From: Isochrysis galbana
Lineage: Eukaryota > Haptophyta > Isochrysidales > Isochrysidaceae
Reading direction: 5' to 3'
DNA: 64,000 nucleotides
Assembly (NCBI GenBank): GCA_018136815.1
Contig: CM030942.1
Span: 2,069,171 to 2,133,170 of the forward strand
A program made the translations under genes and the position numbers. This document shows, in pieces, positions 1 through 9,869 of the stretch (the stretch's first letter is position 1; every line of letters begins with the position of its first letter). The notes beneath the pieces were generated by a model. The model saw nothing but the letters and a program-made list of their open reading frames with translations, did no database searches and was not told the DNA's origin.

Positions 1-251
1 TCCTCCGCCTCCGCGTCCATACGCCTACGCATACGTAGGCCGCCGCCGCCGCTGCCCCCTCCCCTCCCCTCGGCCGATGGCGAGCCGCTATCGGTGTTCA
101 ATCCCAAGCCCACGCACGCGTCGCGATCCGCCCGCGTGGTGGTTGCCGCGGTCCCGTGCGCACGCCGCGATCGCGCGCGCCCTGTCCCGCGCGCACGCCA
201 CGCTCGCGCGCGCCGCGCACGGGCGGCCCCAGCCCCAGCCCCGCCCAAAAA

Positions 252-328
252 AAACAGTGGCAAAAACGGAGGGCGTTTGAAAAACAGTGAAAAACACTGT
301 TTTTGGCCTCCGAAAAAAAACACTGTTT
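252..328. repeat. imperfect inverted repeat (AACAGTG / CACTGTT)
   Basis: Two arms with AACAGTG motifs and a shared CGGAGG core face each other around a short A-rich centre, so the transcript could fold into a hairpin. The flanks show no clear target duplication. It could be a decayed MITE. Positions 1-250 before it are GC-rich simple sequence with no gene I can support. Confidence 0.4.
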
Positions 329-528
329 CTGTCTTTCACATCTAGGTGAACAGTGGTTACAGTTACAGTGAAACCAACCATTCATTCACACTTTCACTTG
401 GGAAGTGGGAAGGTTCGGGAAGGTTAGCCCTGTGTTCGGGTGGTTGTGGTATGGATTGTGTCATCCACACGCCTCAGGCCTCAGGCAAAAAAAATCTGAA
501 GATTCAGGCGCTACTACCGCTAGCTTAT

Positions 529-860
529 TGTCGCATTCGCGAATCGACACTCGTTGGGCTTCTCTCTTCTCCTTCTTTCTCTCATCGTTGGGCATGTGTC
601 GTTATAATTCTCTGCTTTCTCTCTTTCTCGGTCAAAAGCCTCGCGTGGACGCCTAGGATCTTGGGTTGTGGAGCGCGCCCTCTCTCTTTCTCTCGAAGAG
701 AAGGGAAAAGTTTCCCCACCTTTCTTCTCCCGGGCGCCCTCACAAATTGGATTAATTTGCTATCTCCCCCGCGTTTCTTTACCTGCTTCTGGGGGCAATC
801 GAGTTTAATTTGCGACCTCTTTGTATCTCTCCCTTAGGCTCGTCGCACTTCTCTCGTCTT
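529..860 (+). repeat. dispersed repeat family C, copy 1
   Basis: The unit starts near TGTCGCATTCGCGAATCGAC and runs through a pyrimidine-rich stretch, a conserved CGGTCAAAAGC block, a 'cctaggatcttgggttgtgg' block and two 'ggtttaatttgc'-type blocks. Close copies lie at 8424-8882 (+), 32302-32736 (-), 37617-37980 (-) and 43203-43345 (+, truncated). No protein is encoded. The family may be LTR-derived or a SINE-like unit; I cannot define its ends. Confidence 0.7.
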
Positions 861-1675
861 ACGTCTTATGCGGCCACTCGCCACTCGCTTCGGCGAGGAG
901 AGATTAGCGCTTCTGGGCTCCTATTCAAGCCGAGTGCCCCCCCCCCCCCTGCGTTGTTTTTACCCGAAAGGGGTTTTCCCCAGCGTGGAGTCGAGGAGAG
1001 GGCGTGCTGGGGTGCGCAGGGTCGGTGCGTGCACTGGGGGGAGGACAAATATCGATGGGAGGGGGCAGTGCCCCCTCCCCCGGCCCCCGGTAGCACTCGG
1101 TCGGACACCTGGCTCGTCAGGCATGGCGGGGGATTCCGGGACGGAATAGTTGTGTCCAATTAGCTAGTGGGGTTGGCTAGGATATAGAATTAACTAATAT
1201 TGTTACTCTGGAAAGTTTGCCACGAGCCACCTGTGGCGTGTGGATGATCATGTATGCTTCTAGCTTCTAGGGCGGTCAAACACTCCACCACGCTTCGAAA
1301 TCAATATTGACTGAGTCATCGAATGAGAAGAACAGGCTCGTGAATAGTTCAGCTGATACATGCTCATACATACGAGGTGCCATGACGATGAGTGCAGGAT
1401 CCCAGTTTCCGCCCTTTCCCCTACTTGAGCCAACTAGCCGGCCGGATCAATCTTCCACCGAAATGCAGAAAGTACTGGCACTCTGATACACACCTTCACA
1501 TCGCTCCGGCTGACACCTTCTGCTTCTCTCTCGCCCGCAACTCGCCGCACGAGTGCGTACTCCCTCTCTCAATTGCCATCTTTTCATCTTTCCCGGACCT
1601 AGAAGCATCTGGACCCCTCCCAACATGTCATGCGCAACTCAATCGCAGACGGTTCTTCAGTTGCAAACTCACTGC
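861..1675. other. intergenic, no gene recognised
   Basis: Contains a C homopolymer near 938-950 and GC-rich simple sequence, then unremarkable DNA. Open frames here are short and show no recognisable domain. Confidence 0.4.
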
Positions 1676-2167
1676 TCAATGAGCCCTGTATGAGTTGTCA
1701 GTTCCGTCGGCGCTCACACCATGCAGAGTTCGGCCATAATAGTGCGGCATGCGTCGTTTTGGGAATCGCCAAGTCGTTGGGGGAAGGTACCGTTCATCCT
1801 CATTCATGGCAGACGTTTTGGAGTAGTAATCGCTTGTAGACGCAGAGGAGATGTGATGCTGCCCCGCATACGACGGATCAAACATTGGGGAGGTGCCCTT
1901 CGGGACGGTTCTAGGGAAGGCCCCAGACTGAGGCAATCCTACCGAAGGCCTATCTGATGTAGACGAGCTTGTGCACTTGGTCTGCCCGACCAGCCGTTTG
2001 ACAATGGCATCATCGAGAGACTGTTGGTGCCGCTTCCACCAGCTAGAGATGAGCTGTTTCTCAGCCCTCACAATGTCCGCATGTATCGCACACCCCGCGA
2101 CATTCTGCAGGTTCGGCTTGCCACCGACGATCGCGCCGGGATCCAACCCTCCCCCCTCGAGAGGCAT
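1676..2167 (-). CDS. hypothetical 163-residue protein, intronless
   Basis: An uninterrupted frame starts in a strong eukaryotic initiation context (GCCGCCATGC) and has a TATATAA motif about 85 bp upstream, which makes it look like a compact intronless gene. The product is hydrophilic and rich in Ser, Thr, Arg and Tyr, with no signal peptide, membrane segment or domain that I recognise. It lies between repeats and has no partner gene next to it. It could be a lineage-specific gene or a chance frame; the combination of TATA box, initiation context and varied amino-acid composition makes me lean to a real gene. Confidence 0.4.
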   Translation of the reverse strand: MPLEGGGLDPGAIVGGKPNLQNVAGCAIHADIVRAEKQLISSWWKRHQQSLDDAIVKRLVGQTKCTSSSTSDRPSVGLPQSGAFPRTVPKGTSPMFDPSYAGQHHISSASTSDYYSKTSAMNEDERYLPPTTWRFPKRRMPHYYGRTLHGVSADGTDNSYRAH

Positions 2168-2251
2168 GGCGGCACCTTCCCTCGCTCACCCACACAGAAA
2201 CGGCAAGTGATCTCAACCGCGACGGCCGACGGTTTCCAGTCGAAAACGAGG

Positions 2252-2258
2252 ATTATAT
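2252..2258 (-). promoter_or_regulatory. TATA box of the 163-residue gene
   Basis: TATATAA on the minus strand, about 85 bp before the start codon at 2167. Position fits a core promoter with a short 5' leader. Inferred from sequence only. Confidence 0.35.
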
Positions 2259-2325
2259 AACATCGCGAATATGATAGTCTACTCCATGTATCATCTAGCA
2301 CTCCATGTACATGGTACGCGTCAGA

Positions 2326-2490
2326 GTTTTATTGTTGTGTTAGTAGAACCTTAGTCCTGCGAGACCGTAGCCCGTCGACGGCAACGGAGCCCCTACCCCG
2401 CGATGGGCGTGTGCGCGGTTGGCGCATGGCTCGTCCGGTGCATGTGGCTAGGAATGCTAACAAGATGTCATACGACGCTATAAGTTCTAA
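2326..2490 (+). repeat. dispersed repeat family E, copy 1
   Basis: Begins with a 'gtcagagttttattgttgtg' block and includes 'aacggagcccctaccccgcg' and 'cttgtccggtg'-like blocks. Related copies lie at 10553-10675 and 29815-29975, all on the same strand. The size (about 150 bp) and dispersion resemble a SINE, but I cannot find convincing A and B boxes of a Pol III promoter. Confidence 0.55.
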
Positions 2491-2587
2491 CTTGGAACTT
2501 GGTACCCCCGCCGAGAGGTCACCGCAATCTCCATGCTGCTGCCATGCTCCATGACACCAGCGCGCGCGTCGACGCTCAAGGGTGCAA

Positions 2588-3033
2588 CACATCATCGAAT
2601 GGACTCGACGAATTCGATGAAAATCTTTCCTTGGGATTTGTGGCTGCCGACTGCCGAGTGTGCCACACGTTCCCACAACTGGTGCTGGTGGGACCTGGAC
2701 AATATGGTCGGTCAGTCTACACAAATTCTGCAGTGGTGGCCGATGCCAGATCCGCAAGCATTCACCAGTTCAAGGGTGGGAGGGACATTTTACCATGAGG
2801 GGTGCTTGGAGTGATTCGATGTGGTAAAATGTCCCTCCCACCCTTGAATGAACTGGTGAATGCTTGCGGATCTGGCATCGGCCACCACTGCAGAATCTGT
2901 GTAGACTGACCGACCATATTGTCCAGGTCCCACCAGCACCAGTTGTGGGAACGTGTGGCACACTCGGCAGTCGGCAGCCACAAATCCCAAGGAAAGATTT
3001 TCATCGAATTCGTCGAGTCCATTCGATGATGTG
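2588..3033. repeat. near-perfect 0.2-kb inverted repeat (foldback)
   Basis: The arm at 2588-2795 (208 bp) is repeated in reverse complement at 2822-3033 (212 bp). The only length difference I see is a 4-bp duplication in the right arm. The spacer is 26 bp. The single strand would form a very long hairpin. No target duplication or transposase is visible. Confidence 0.85.
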
Positions 3034-3036
3034 TCT

Positions 3037-3139
3037 CACAAATTCTGCAGTGGTGGCCGATGCCAGATCCGCAAGCATTCACCAGTTCAAGGGTGGGAGG
3101 GACATTTTACCACATCGAATCACTCCAAGCACCCCTCAG
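3037..3139 (+). repeat. third partial copy of the inverted-repeat arm
   Basis: Repeats the inner part of the left arm (from 'cacaaattctgcagtgg' to 'acattttacca') in direct orientation. It is followed by the reverse complement of the 26-bp spacer. The spacer has therefore flipped relative to the arm, as expected from template switching or recombination at the hairpin. Confidence 0.75.
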
Positions 3140-3542
3140 CTCTTACTTCTAGGGTTGTGGAGGTCGTGCGACGAAAGTGATGGATCGAGCATGACCACGG
3201 GCTCGATATGCGATGATGCGGAAGGGAAACGATCGGCGGGAGGCGCGGCGAAGGTGGCCGGGAGTGATGGAATGGCGGGCTGGACCACCTCCTCAGCAAA
3301 GGAAGGCGGGAGGACGGGCTTGGGCGAGGGCGAGCGCGACGACGGAGCGGACATGATTGGGCGGTTCGGGATGGATAGGCTAGGGCTGAGGGAGTGGAGA
3401 GGTTTGGTATTGAGGTAGTGTTGAGAACGAGGGACGAGAACGGGAACGAGAACGAGAACGAGAGCGACGAACGAAAAACGACAGACGAAAGACGGATAGA
3501 ACCCGATGGACCGACGAGATGACACTACACTCACGTCAACAC

Positions 3543-3560
3543 TCTCCACACTTACGTATC
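3543..3560. repeat. 18-bp target-site duplication, left copy
   Basis: tctccacacttacgtatc, repeated exactly at 4368-4385 on the other side of the family A element. Confidence 0.85.
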
Positions 3561-4367
3561 AACTAAGTTTATACTTAGCTCGCCCATGGGGGGGCACGAG
3601 CACGAGCCCCCCCCTCTCTCCACTCCTCCCCTGCCATGGGGGAGGAACCACCCATCCTCCTGGCACGCCTGATGGCTTGCCAGGAGGCCACTGCCTTGCT
3701 GACCCTCTCTCCCACTGACAGGCTCGCCTGATTCGCCCATCCTGGCCCGGCGTGGCCAGCCCATTGCTCCAACCCCTCCTCCCCCCCTGTTCGACAGGCA
3801 GACAGGTGCAGCGTGGGGGCCCCTGAGGCTCAGGAGCGCCAGCGAGGGAGAGGCAGGGGAGGCCAGGGCCCAGCCCCAGCCTCCTCTGCCCCCTGAGCTG
3901 GCCTCCATGAGCCTCCAGGGTCGGGCCCTGGCCTCCCCTGCCTCCTGAGCTGGCCTCCATGAGCCTCCAGGGTCGCCAATGGGCAGCTGCAGGCCTGCCG
4001 CAGGCGCGCCATCGCGCGTGCCGCAGGAGAGGGGAGAGAGCGCGCGGAGAAGGGGGTGGGCGGAGCGCCGCTCCGCCCACCGAAAAATCGGTAAGTCCCG
4101 CTACTATTTACAGGATAAGTCGGGACTGAGGTCGCCGCCCACTCGGAGACACAGGAGGAAGAGAGGGAACAGATCACCGGGGGGAGGCGCGGTCCACCGG
4201 ACCATATCTAAGCCCTTCACCCCAATCCCCCTAGTAGTGCACGGGGGGAGCCGCCTGATGGCGGGGGGAGAAGGGCTGGGAGCGTGGGGGTGTAGAAAGT
4301 TTTCCTACGTGAGTAGAAAGTAGAGGGTCCACGGCTGCGTGCGCGGTGAGACTATTAAAAGGTTTAA
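3561..4367 (+). mobile_element. family A non-autonomous retroposon-like element, copy 1
   Basis: Starts AACTAAGTTTATACTT and ends in TATTAAAAGGTTTAA, flanked by an exact 18-bp duplication. Its 5' part contains a palindromic GGGGGCACGAGCCCCC-type hairpin, then GC-rich sequence with a long antisense open frame (Gly/Ser/Pro-rich). The 3' half holds a GT-AG-bounded 23-bp mini-segment at 4091-4113. The same family inserts at 43596-44371 with a 16-bp duplication. Long, variable-length target duplications suggest target-primed reverse transcription (LINE-driven) rather than a cut-and-paste transposase. No reverse transcriptase is encoded, so it would need help in trans. Confidence 0.8.
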
Positions 4368-4385
4368 TCTCCACACTTACGTATC
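4368..4385. repeat. 18-bp target-site duplication, right copy
   Basis: Exact partner of 3543-3560. Confidence 0.85.
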
Positions 4386-5070
4386 TGTATCACGGAACGC
4401 ACAGGAACCTACAGAAAGACCGAACAAGGAAGAGAATGCCGACAAGAGAGCGACGGGGCGACGGACGATCCGACGGGGCGACGGTTACGCAAAGGAATAA
4501 GGAAGGAATCTTTCGAAAACCCTTAAGTGAGTTGATGAAGACCGAAGTAAAATAGCGCCACGATATAATCCAACGGCCAACACCTGAGGGGGGAATCGGG
4601 ATCACACAAGGGGGCGGTTCCTTGCACCGGCGATACCTGAACGCGCGACTTAGCCTAAAAACGCGAGGAGCACGCAAGGAGGTGAGCCAGGTGAGGGGCA
4701 AGCAGGCGACAAGGGAGACGACAAAGGAGGCGAGGGCAAAGAGGGCGAATGGGCGAATGTAGGATCCTGTGACGGTGACTAGTGACTAGCCTGCAAGGAG
4801 GGGACATAGAAACGCAGACAACTCCTAGAACAAAAAAGGTCGATCGCGGATGCGACCGGAAGCAACGGCCATCCGCCATCCGCTCTGCACCACGGCACCG
4901 GGCAAGACGATCCTCGTCGAATCCCCCCGGACGCCATGACGGGGAAAGGTCATCCCGGGCCGCCATGGTCTCCACAACTCGCTCAACACGAGCAGGAAGA
5001 CTGCCATTGCTAAGGGCAAGATTCGATCTCCACACGGTTCGAGATACTATCTCCGCTCTCCGCCTCACAT

Positions 5071-5821
5071 AACTGCTCAGAGGGGAGTCGCGGCGGCGCG
5101 CTCCATCGCCATCGCGACCAAGTATAAACTTAGTTGCTCCTCACCCTCCCACTCAGCCATCTCCTCCCCCACAGCTCCTCTCTGAGGAGTTGCTCCTCAC
5201 CCTCCCATTAGCCCCCCTTGCCTGCGAGACCAAAACAGGATCCTGGCGTGGGGGGCTGTCTGAGTGTGGAGGGAGGGGCGCTCCGGCTGGCGCAGTTAGA
5301 TAGAAAGCTAGTGAAGAGCTGGGTGGCATAAGCGGGGAAGGGTGCTTGCGCTTGCCGCGGCAGGGAGCCCTATCTTGAGTGAGCGCTAGTCTGTTGGAGC
5401 GAGGCTCGTTTCCTCTTTGGAAACGAGCCGCGAAGGCTCACCGGCACGAAAAGTATGCGTCTCATCCCGGAGGCGGAGAAGAAGCTCAAGAAGAGGTGAA
5501 ACCCCTACAGGGGGGGGGTAAGTTGCCAAGTGCAAGTAGGACTTATACCACCTACTTGGGGGAGAGCTGCCAAAAAAATAACCTAACCTGAGGTTGCAGC
5601 CTCTCGTTAGTGCTTGAGGGGAGGGGCGCGAGGCACCCCCCCATGACCCCTACTCTAAGAGTAGCTTATGGAAGTTTAGGGGGATAGGGCGTGGCTACAC
5701 GATGGAGTCCCAATGCCGCGTGCGAGGCGAGAATACTAAAAGGGATGGCATATTAGAAGTAGTAGTATCATGATCGGAGCACTTCTTAGGTCGTCTACGT
5801 TACAAACCTTACGTTTATAAA
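5071..5821. other. intergenic with repeat fragments and an 11-bp hairpin
   Basis: A reversed 5' end of an A-related element (AACTAAGTTTATACTTGGTCGC, minus) ends near 5142. A 'ttgctcctcaccctccca' motif occurs twice (near 5140 and 5190). A perfect 11-bp stem with 5-nt loop lies at 5403-5429. No gene is supported. Confidence 0.45.
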
Positions 5822-7663
5822 CTACTGCCTGTCGTTCGACTTACCGCCATACTTGGACACCTCGGACGCAGCCTCGGATGCTGCACCCCACAATGAGGCA
5901 CTCACTGATTTGGTGCGGCCCCACAATGATGTTGCGTCGGCATACTTCTGCTGTGCTGTGCGGATCCGCGCTACCTCTTCCTTTGTGAAGCGGAAGAACG
6001 TTGCAATGGCGGGGAAGAGGGCCTCGTGCTCCGACTCAAGCTCCATGTACCGGATCACAAGCGTGCGCATATACGCGCGCTCAGATTCCCACCCAGAGGA
6101 AGCTTTGGCGCTCTCAGCCTCGCGCTCGGTCTGCGTCTTGTGCAACTCAGCTAGCTTTGCCTCAGCAGCGGCGAGTCTCATGTCCTTCTCCTCGCCTGCT
6201 GCCGCTGCTTCGTGCTGGAAGGAAGTCAGCTTGGCCTCGAGGGATGCACATGTGTTGGCCATTTCACGCAGCCTATCCATCGCAGTGTTCCGTACGGCGA
6301 CGAGCTCAGCCTCACGTTGTGAGGCCGCTGCGCCCGCCGCCTCTGCCTCATGTGTTGCGGCCTTGAGCTGCTCGGCCCGATCAGCAGCCTCTGCCTCTGC
6401 CTCAAGAGCGCGCCTGCGGAGGACATTGATCCTGTGCTTCGCTGCTGTCAGCCTTGATCTCGCATCCCCCTCGGTGTGGACAAGAGCTTGGTGCAAACCA
6501 TCCACTTGAGCCTGCGGTAAGGAGTGGAGAGAGCCTTGCGACTAAGTTATTCACGGCATGGACCAGATTGGTATGGATGAAGCAAACGTACGCGCATGAG
6601 GATTATAGAAGCCAGCAAAGGCCCCTCAACAAGCGGTCACAAGCACCTGCAAGGCATCGAAGGCCTCTGTGTGTAACGCGAGCTCCTCGTTTGCGCTCTG
6701 CGCAATCGCGCCTGCCCCTCTGGCGGTCGCCACGTCATCAGCACCCATGGCCATGCCGATTTCGCCGAGAAGTGCCCTCAGCTGCGGGAGCAAATCTGCA
6801 ATCGCCATGCCCTGTGATTGAATCACTGCCCCACATAGTGGGTTCTCACCCTCGAGCGAGCCCTCGCCGCTCGGAGCTGAATCAACACCGTTTGCCGACG
6901 ATGCTTCCAACTCCAGAATGATTGATCGTAGCCGAAGCTCCCAAGGTGCGAGTCCCCCGGAAGCGATTCCGTCCGCCGTGTCAAAGCCACCACCTACCAC
7001 TCCAGTGGGACCTATAGCCTGTGCTCGATCACGCCGCCATGCACGTGACTTTGCGGCCGACCGCGCGGCAGCGATGGCTTGGGCAGCAGCAAACGGAATG
7101 TGTGGCGGTGCTGCTGCATGGAAAGTAGCTGACCAATCTGCATCCTCGCCGTCTGAACCTTCCGAGGTTACTCCGCGCGCTCGGACGGTCGCAGGTTCGG
7201 GTGCAGTCGATACCAGACTTTCGCACCTGGGCCTCGTCTCCGGCGTTGCGAGCACAGCCCTGCTGCTGCCAGCGTCGGTCGCCTTGAGTGCAACCTCCGT
7301 TGCATCTGCGGGAACTTCTCTCGGCCACGCAGCGCTGTGCGCGCGCCCGGTCGGCGGGACGTACGAGGTGCACGCACTGGCGAGCGCGCGCTGTAGCTCC
7401 TGCTCGAAGTCCTCCACGTGCGATGCCGGGACTGCGCTGGTGCCCCTCTCGGGCTGCGGAGGGTCTGAGGACGGCTTTGCTGCCGGCTGCTCCGAGCGGC
7501 GGCGCGCCTCCTCCTGCTTCCATTGCTCGGCCTTCTGGGCCTCAGCCTTGAACTCGTTGATCTGCGACTCAAGCTGCTGCTGCGCCGCCTCGCCGATCTT
7601 CTTGAGCTCCTCCGTGAGGCCGAGTCCCGCCAGCCCACTCGACCACTGATGCAGCAGCGACAT
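5822..7663 (-). CDS. GRIP-domain golgin (Golgi tethering coiled-coil protein)
   Basis: Two exons, 7663-6647 and 6511-5822, joined across a 135-bp GT-AG intron in phase 0, give 568 residues ending in TAG. The start is the ATG that opens MSLLHQWSSG. Gln/Glu/Lys-rich segments near residues 15-55 and from about 340 to 480 look like coiled coil. Residues about 484-530 form a GRIP domain: the AYMRTLVIRYMELE segment with its conserved Tyr, then ALFPAIATFFRF and KEEVARI. GRIP domains bind Arl1-GTP on trans-Golgi membranes, so this is probably a peripheral trans-Golgi tether. The middle (about 60-330) is Ala/Ser/Pro-rich and low complexity. It is shorter than most animal golgins. It faces the 5S rRNA gene head to head, about 140 bp apart. 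Confidence 0.85.
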
Positions 7664-7800
7664 GATGGCGGGAGATACCGCAGGGGGAGGATGGGGATGG
7701 GGGAGAGAGCGGCCAGGGAGGGGCGCGGAGGCCAAGCAGCGGAGCTCTTGGTCCGGTTGTATAATTTTTGATGATTCGAGGAAGCCAGTACATGCGGCCA

Positions 7801-7920
7801 GTACATGCGGCCATTTCACCCTGGGTCACCGCTTCCCATCCGAACAGCGCAGTTAAGCAGGGTCGAGCCCAGGTAGTACTGCGGTGGGGGACCACGCGGG
7901 AAGGCTGGGTGCTGCATGTC
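7801..7920 (+). rRNA. 5S ribosomal RNA
   Basis: About 119 nt with the eukaryotic 5S hallmarks: the internal control region agttaagcagggtcgagccc, then aggtagta, ggggaccac and gggtgctg. The 5' acatgcgg pairs with the 3' ctgcatgt to close helix I. A T-rich stretch (tttttctttt) directly follows, as expected for Pol III termination. The 13-bp 'gtacatgcggcca' around the 5' end is repeated just upstream (7788-7800). A lone copy between protein genes means it is not part of a 5S tandem array here. Confidence 0.92.
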
Positions 7921-8084
7921 TTTTTCTTTTCGTAAAGTTTTGGCATGCTCCACTGCTTCTCATTGCCTACTCGTAAAGTTTGCTGCATGTCTTTTTCTTT
8001 TCGTAAAGTTTTGGCATGCTCCACTGCTTCTCATTGCCTACTCGTAAAGTTTTGGCATGCTCCACTGCTTCTCATTGCCTACTG
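7911..8084 (+). repeat. tandem duplication of the 5S 3' end and terminator
   Basis: A 71-bp unit starting with the last 10 nt of 5S (gctgcatgtc) plus the T-rich terminator is repeated at 7911-7981 and 7982-8052. A further partial unit ('ggcatgctccactgcttctc') follows at 8054-8084. Within it, a 'cgtaaagttttggcatgc' block recurs at 7931, 8002 and 8043. Confidence 0.85.
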
Positions 8085-8423
8085 TCTTCTGCCTCTTCTA
8101 CTTTACTTCGTCGTTTTGGGGTTCGAATGCATCAAATTTTTACTGCTGCTCGTGTGGTGGGCAGCGAAGAGCGTTGTCATGTTATGGTTCTGGTTATGGT
8201 GGACAACAACTTGAAAACTAAAGACGTTATAACCGCTAAAAAAAACACCAAGGGCTCGAGAACCCAACTTCGACCCGCGACCGGGGGCGCCACGAGGCCG
8301 TTCGAGTCACCGCTCACCACATGGATGCCGCTATCAGCACCAAAGTGCGGTATGCCGCCCTCACAGCCACGCCAATCGCGCCCGCCGCCCCCGCGCACCA
8401 CGTCGAAATCGGCCGCTTGCTTG

Positions 8424-8882
8424 CGTCGCATTCGCGCGAATCGACACTCGTTAGGCTTCTCTCTTCTCTTCGTCGTTCGGCATTTATCGTTATAATTCTC
8501 TGCTTTCTCTCGTTCTCGGTCAAAAGCTTCGCGTGGACCCCTAGGATCTTGGGTTGTGGAGCGCCCTCTCTCTTTCTTCCGAAGAGAAGGGAAGTTTCCC
8601 CACCTCGAGGTGCCACCTCCACCTTTCTTCCTCCCAAGCGCCTCGCGAATAGGTTTAATTTGCTATCTCCCCCGCGTTTCTTTACTTGCTTCTGGGGGCA
8701 ATCAGGTTTAATTTGCGACCTCTTCGTACCTCCCCCTTAGGCACATCGCACTTCTCTCGTCTTATTCGATAAGTCTCTTGGAATCCTGCGCAGCAGGATT
8801 GCCCCTCGTTTCCGTTATGGTGCGATTCCCTTTCCAGACGAGATCGCCGACAGATCGCCCTTTGATCGTCGTCCGTCGCTGT
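8424..8882 (+). repeat. dispersed repeat family C, copy 2 (extended)
   Basis: Matches copy 1 through the 'ggtttaatttgc' blocks. It then continues with 'tcttggaatcctgcg', 'gttatggtgcgattcc' and 'gatcgtcgtccgtcg', an extension shared with the reversed copy at 32302-32736. Confidence 0.7.
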
Positions 8883-8951
8883 ACGTCCCGATTTAACAAT
8901 TAACCCTGGTGAGCGGCTCTTTTTTTCTAAGACGTATATCAAAATGACTTC

Positions 8952-9830
8952 TCACGAAAATGTCTTATTGTATTTGTCGTTCTGCTGTCGAACACGCGTG
9001 TCGTATTCCATACGATGACAGACTTTTACTTCTAACCTGTGGGTTATTTTAAGCCTCAAGGTCTCGTCGGCGACATTCCGCCCCTTCTCATACTTTCTTT
9101 CGATGTCATCAAACGTTCCATGACTGTCTTCTGTCTTCTCTTCGTGCATCGGTTGTAGTCTTCTGTCTTCTCTTCGTGTATCAGTGGTAGCTCCCCAGCG
9201 AGGTCTGCCCTCGTTGTTCCGACTTCTCTGTCGCATGTCTGTGCGCCGATAAGTTGCCTTGGTCGCATTAGTGAACTCTCCTGTGCGACCCTGTGCCTTG
9301 GCCTCTGCTGCGCTGGACTTGGCGTACGCATGAAGCGCGTATGCATGAGTCCAGCGCAGGCCACCATCGGGCCGAGCTTGCACATGAGCCCTGGGCTCAA
9401 TGCGCTCGCCTCGGCGAACGGCCTCCATGAGGGCCTGAACTTCTGGCAGCGCTCGCCAGCGCTCGCCAGCGTCCCAGGGGCCGGCCTCATGGAGGTCGGG
9501 CCGTGTCGAATTATCGTCGTATGCCTGCGGCGCGATGGGCGGGGATATGTCACTACCGGACTGTGCGACCCTCGAGATCGAGCGTGCGACCCACCAGGGA
9601 CCTCCCACATCCCTCGCGAGGCGCTTGAGCTTGGGCTCCTCACCAGCTGGCAGCCATTGCGAGGCCGACAGCCGGCGATCGGCCGACGCGGAACCTCCGC
9701 GTTTCTTATGGGGATTCGCCCGACATTCACTGCTTTGATTCCCTCACGCGCGCAATCCTCCCATTCTCCCAAAATAGACCTCCATGGGCCGGACAAGGCG
9801 GGGGAGTCACTCACCGACGCCATGGATTTT
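8952..9830 (-). CDS. possible coding fragment, unrecognised
   Basis: On the minus strand, one frame stays open from about 9745 to 8952 and reads like a real hydrophilic protein (for example SASADRRLSASQWLPAGEEP, later ALPEVQALMEAVRRGERIEP). It has no ATG at its open end. A possible acceptor (caaagcag) lies near 9746 and an ATG with a GTGAGT donor near 9822, so a short first exon is conceivable but the phase I tested is uncertain. The last third carries small direct repeats coding for HEEKTED. I recognise no family; it may be transposon-derived. Confidence 0.3.
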
Positions 9831-9850
9831 CGTGGGGTAGAGGGGGTTCG

Positions 9851-9868
9851 CGGGGGGGGGGGGGGGGG
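9851..9868. repeat. G homopolymer run
   Basis: About 18 consecutive G, near the putative start of the coding fragment above. The exact length is unreliable in any assembly. Confidence 0.7.
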
Positions 9869-9869
9869 A

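Larger units (their letters stand above)
3141..5070 (-). mobile_element. LTR-retrotransposon relic (LTR/leader plus start of gag), interrupted
   Basis: Read on the minus strand, this stretch resembles 31200-32170 on the plus strand. Both share a GTCGCATCCGCGATCGAC block, a GATACGT-AGTGTGGAG block, a run of 'gttctcgttctcg'-like repeats, and then an ATG opening with MSAPSSRSPSP. That short Ser/Pro/Arg peptide looks like the start of a gag protein and decays after about 70 residues. The two parts (about 5070-4386 and 3542-3141) are separated by a family A element. LTR borders and primer site were not resolved. Confidence 0.55.

Noticed and set aside
3559-4080. Gly/Ser/Pro-rich antisense proteins in family A and B repeats
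   Set aside because: Composition follows the GC-rich sequence, starts differ between copies, and frames are not kept in copy 2; I treat them as noncoding.
8110-8125. GGGGTTCGAAT resembling a Pol III B box or tRNA T-loop
   Set aside because: The neighbouring bases do not form a T-stem and no A box lies at the right distance.
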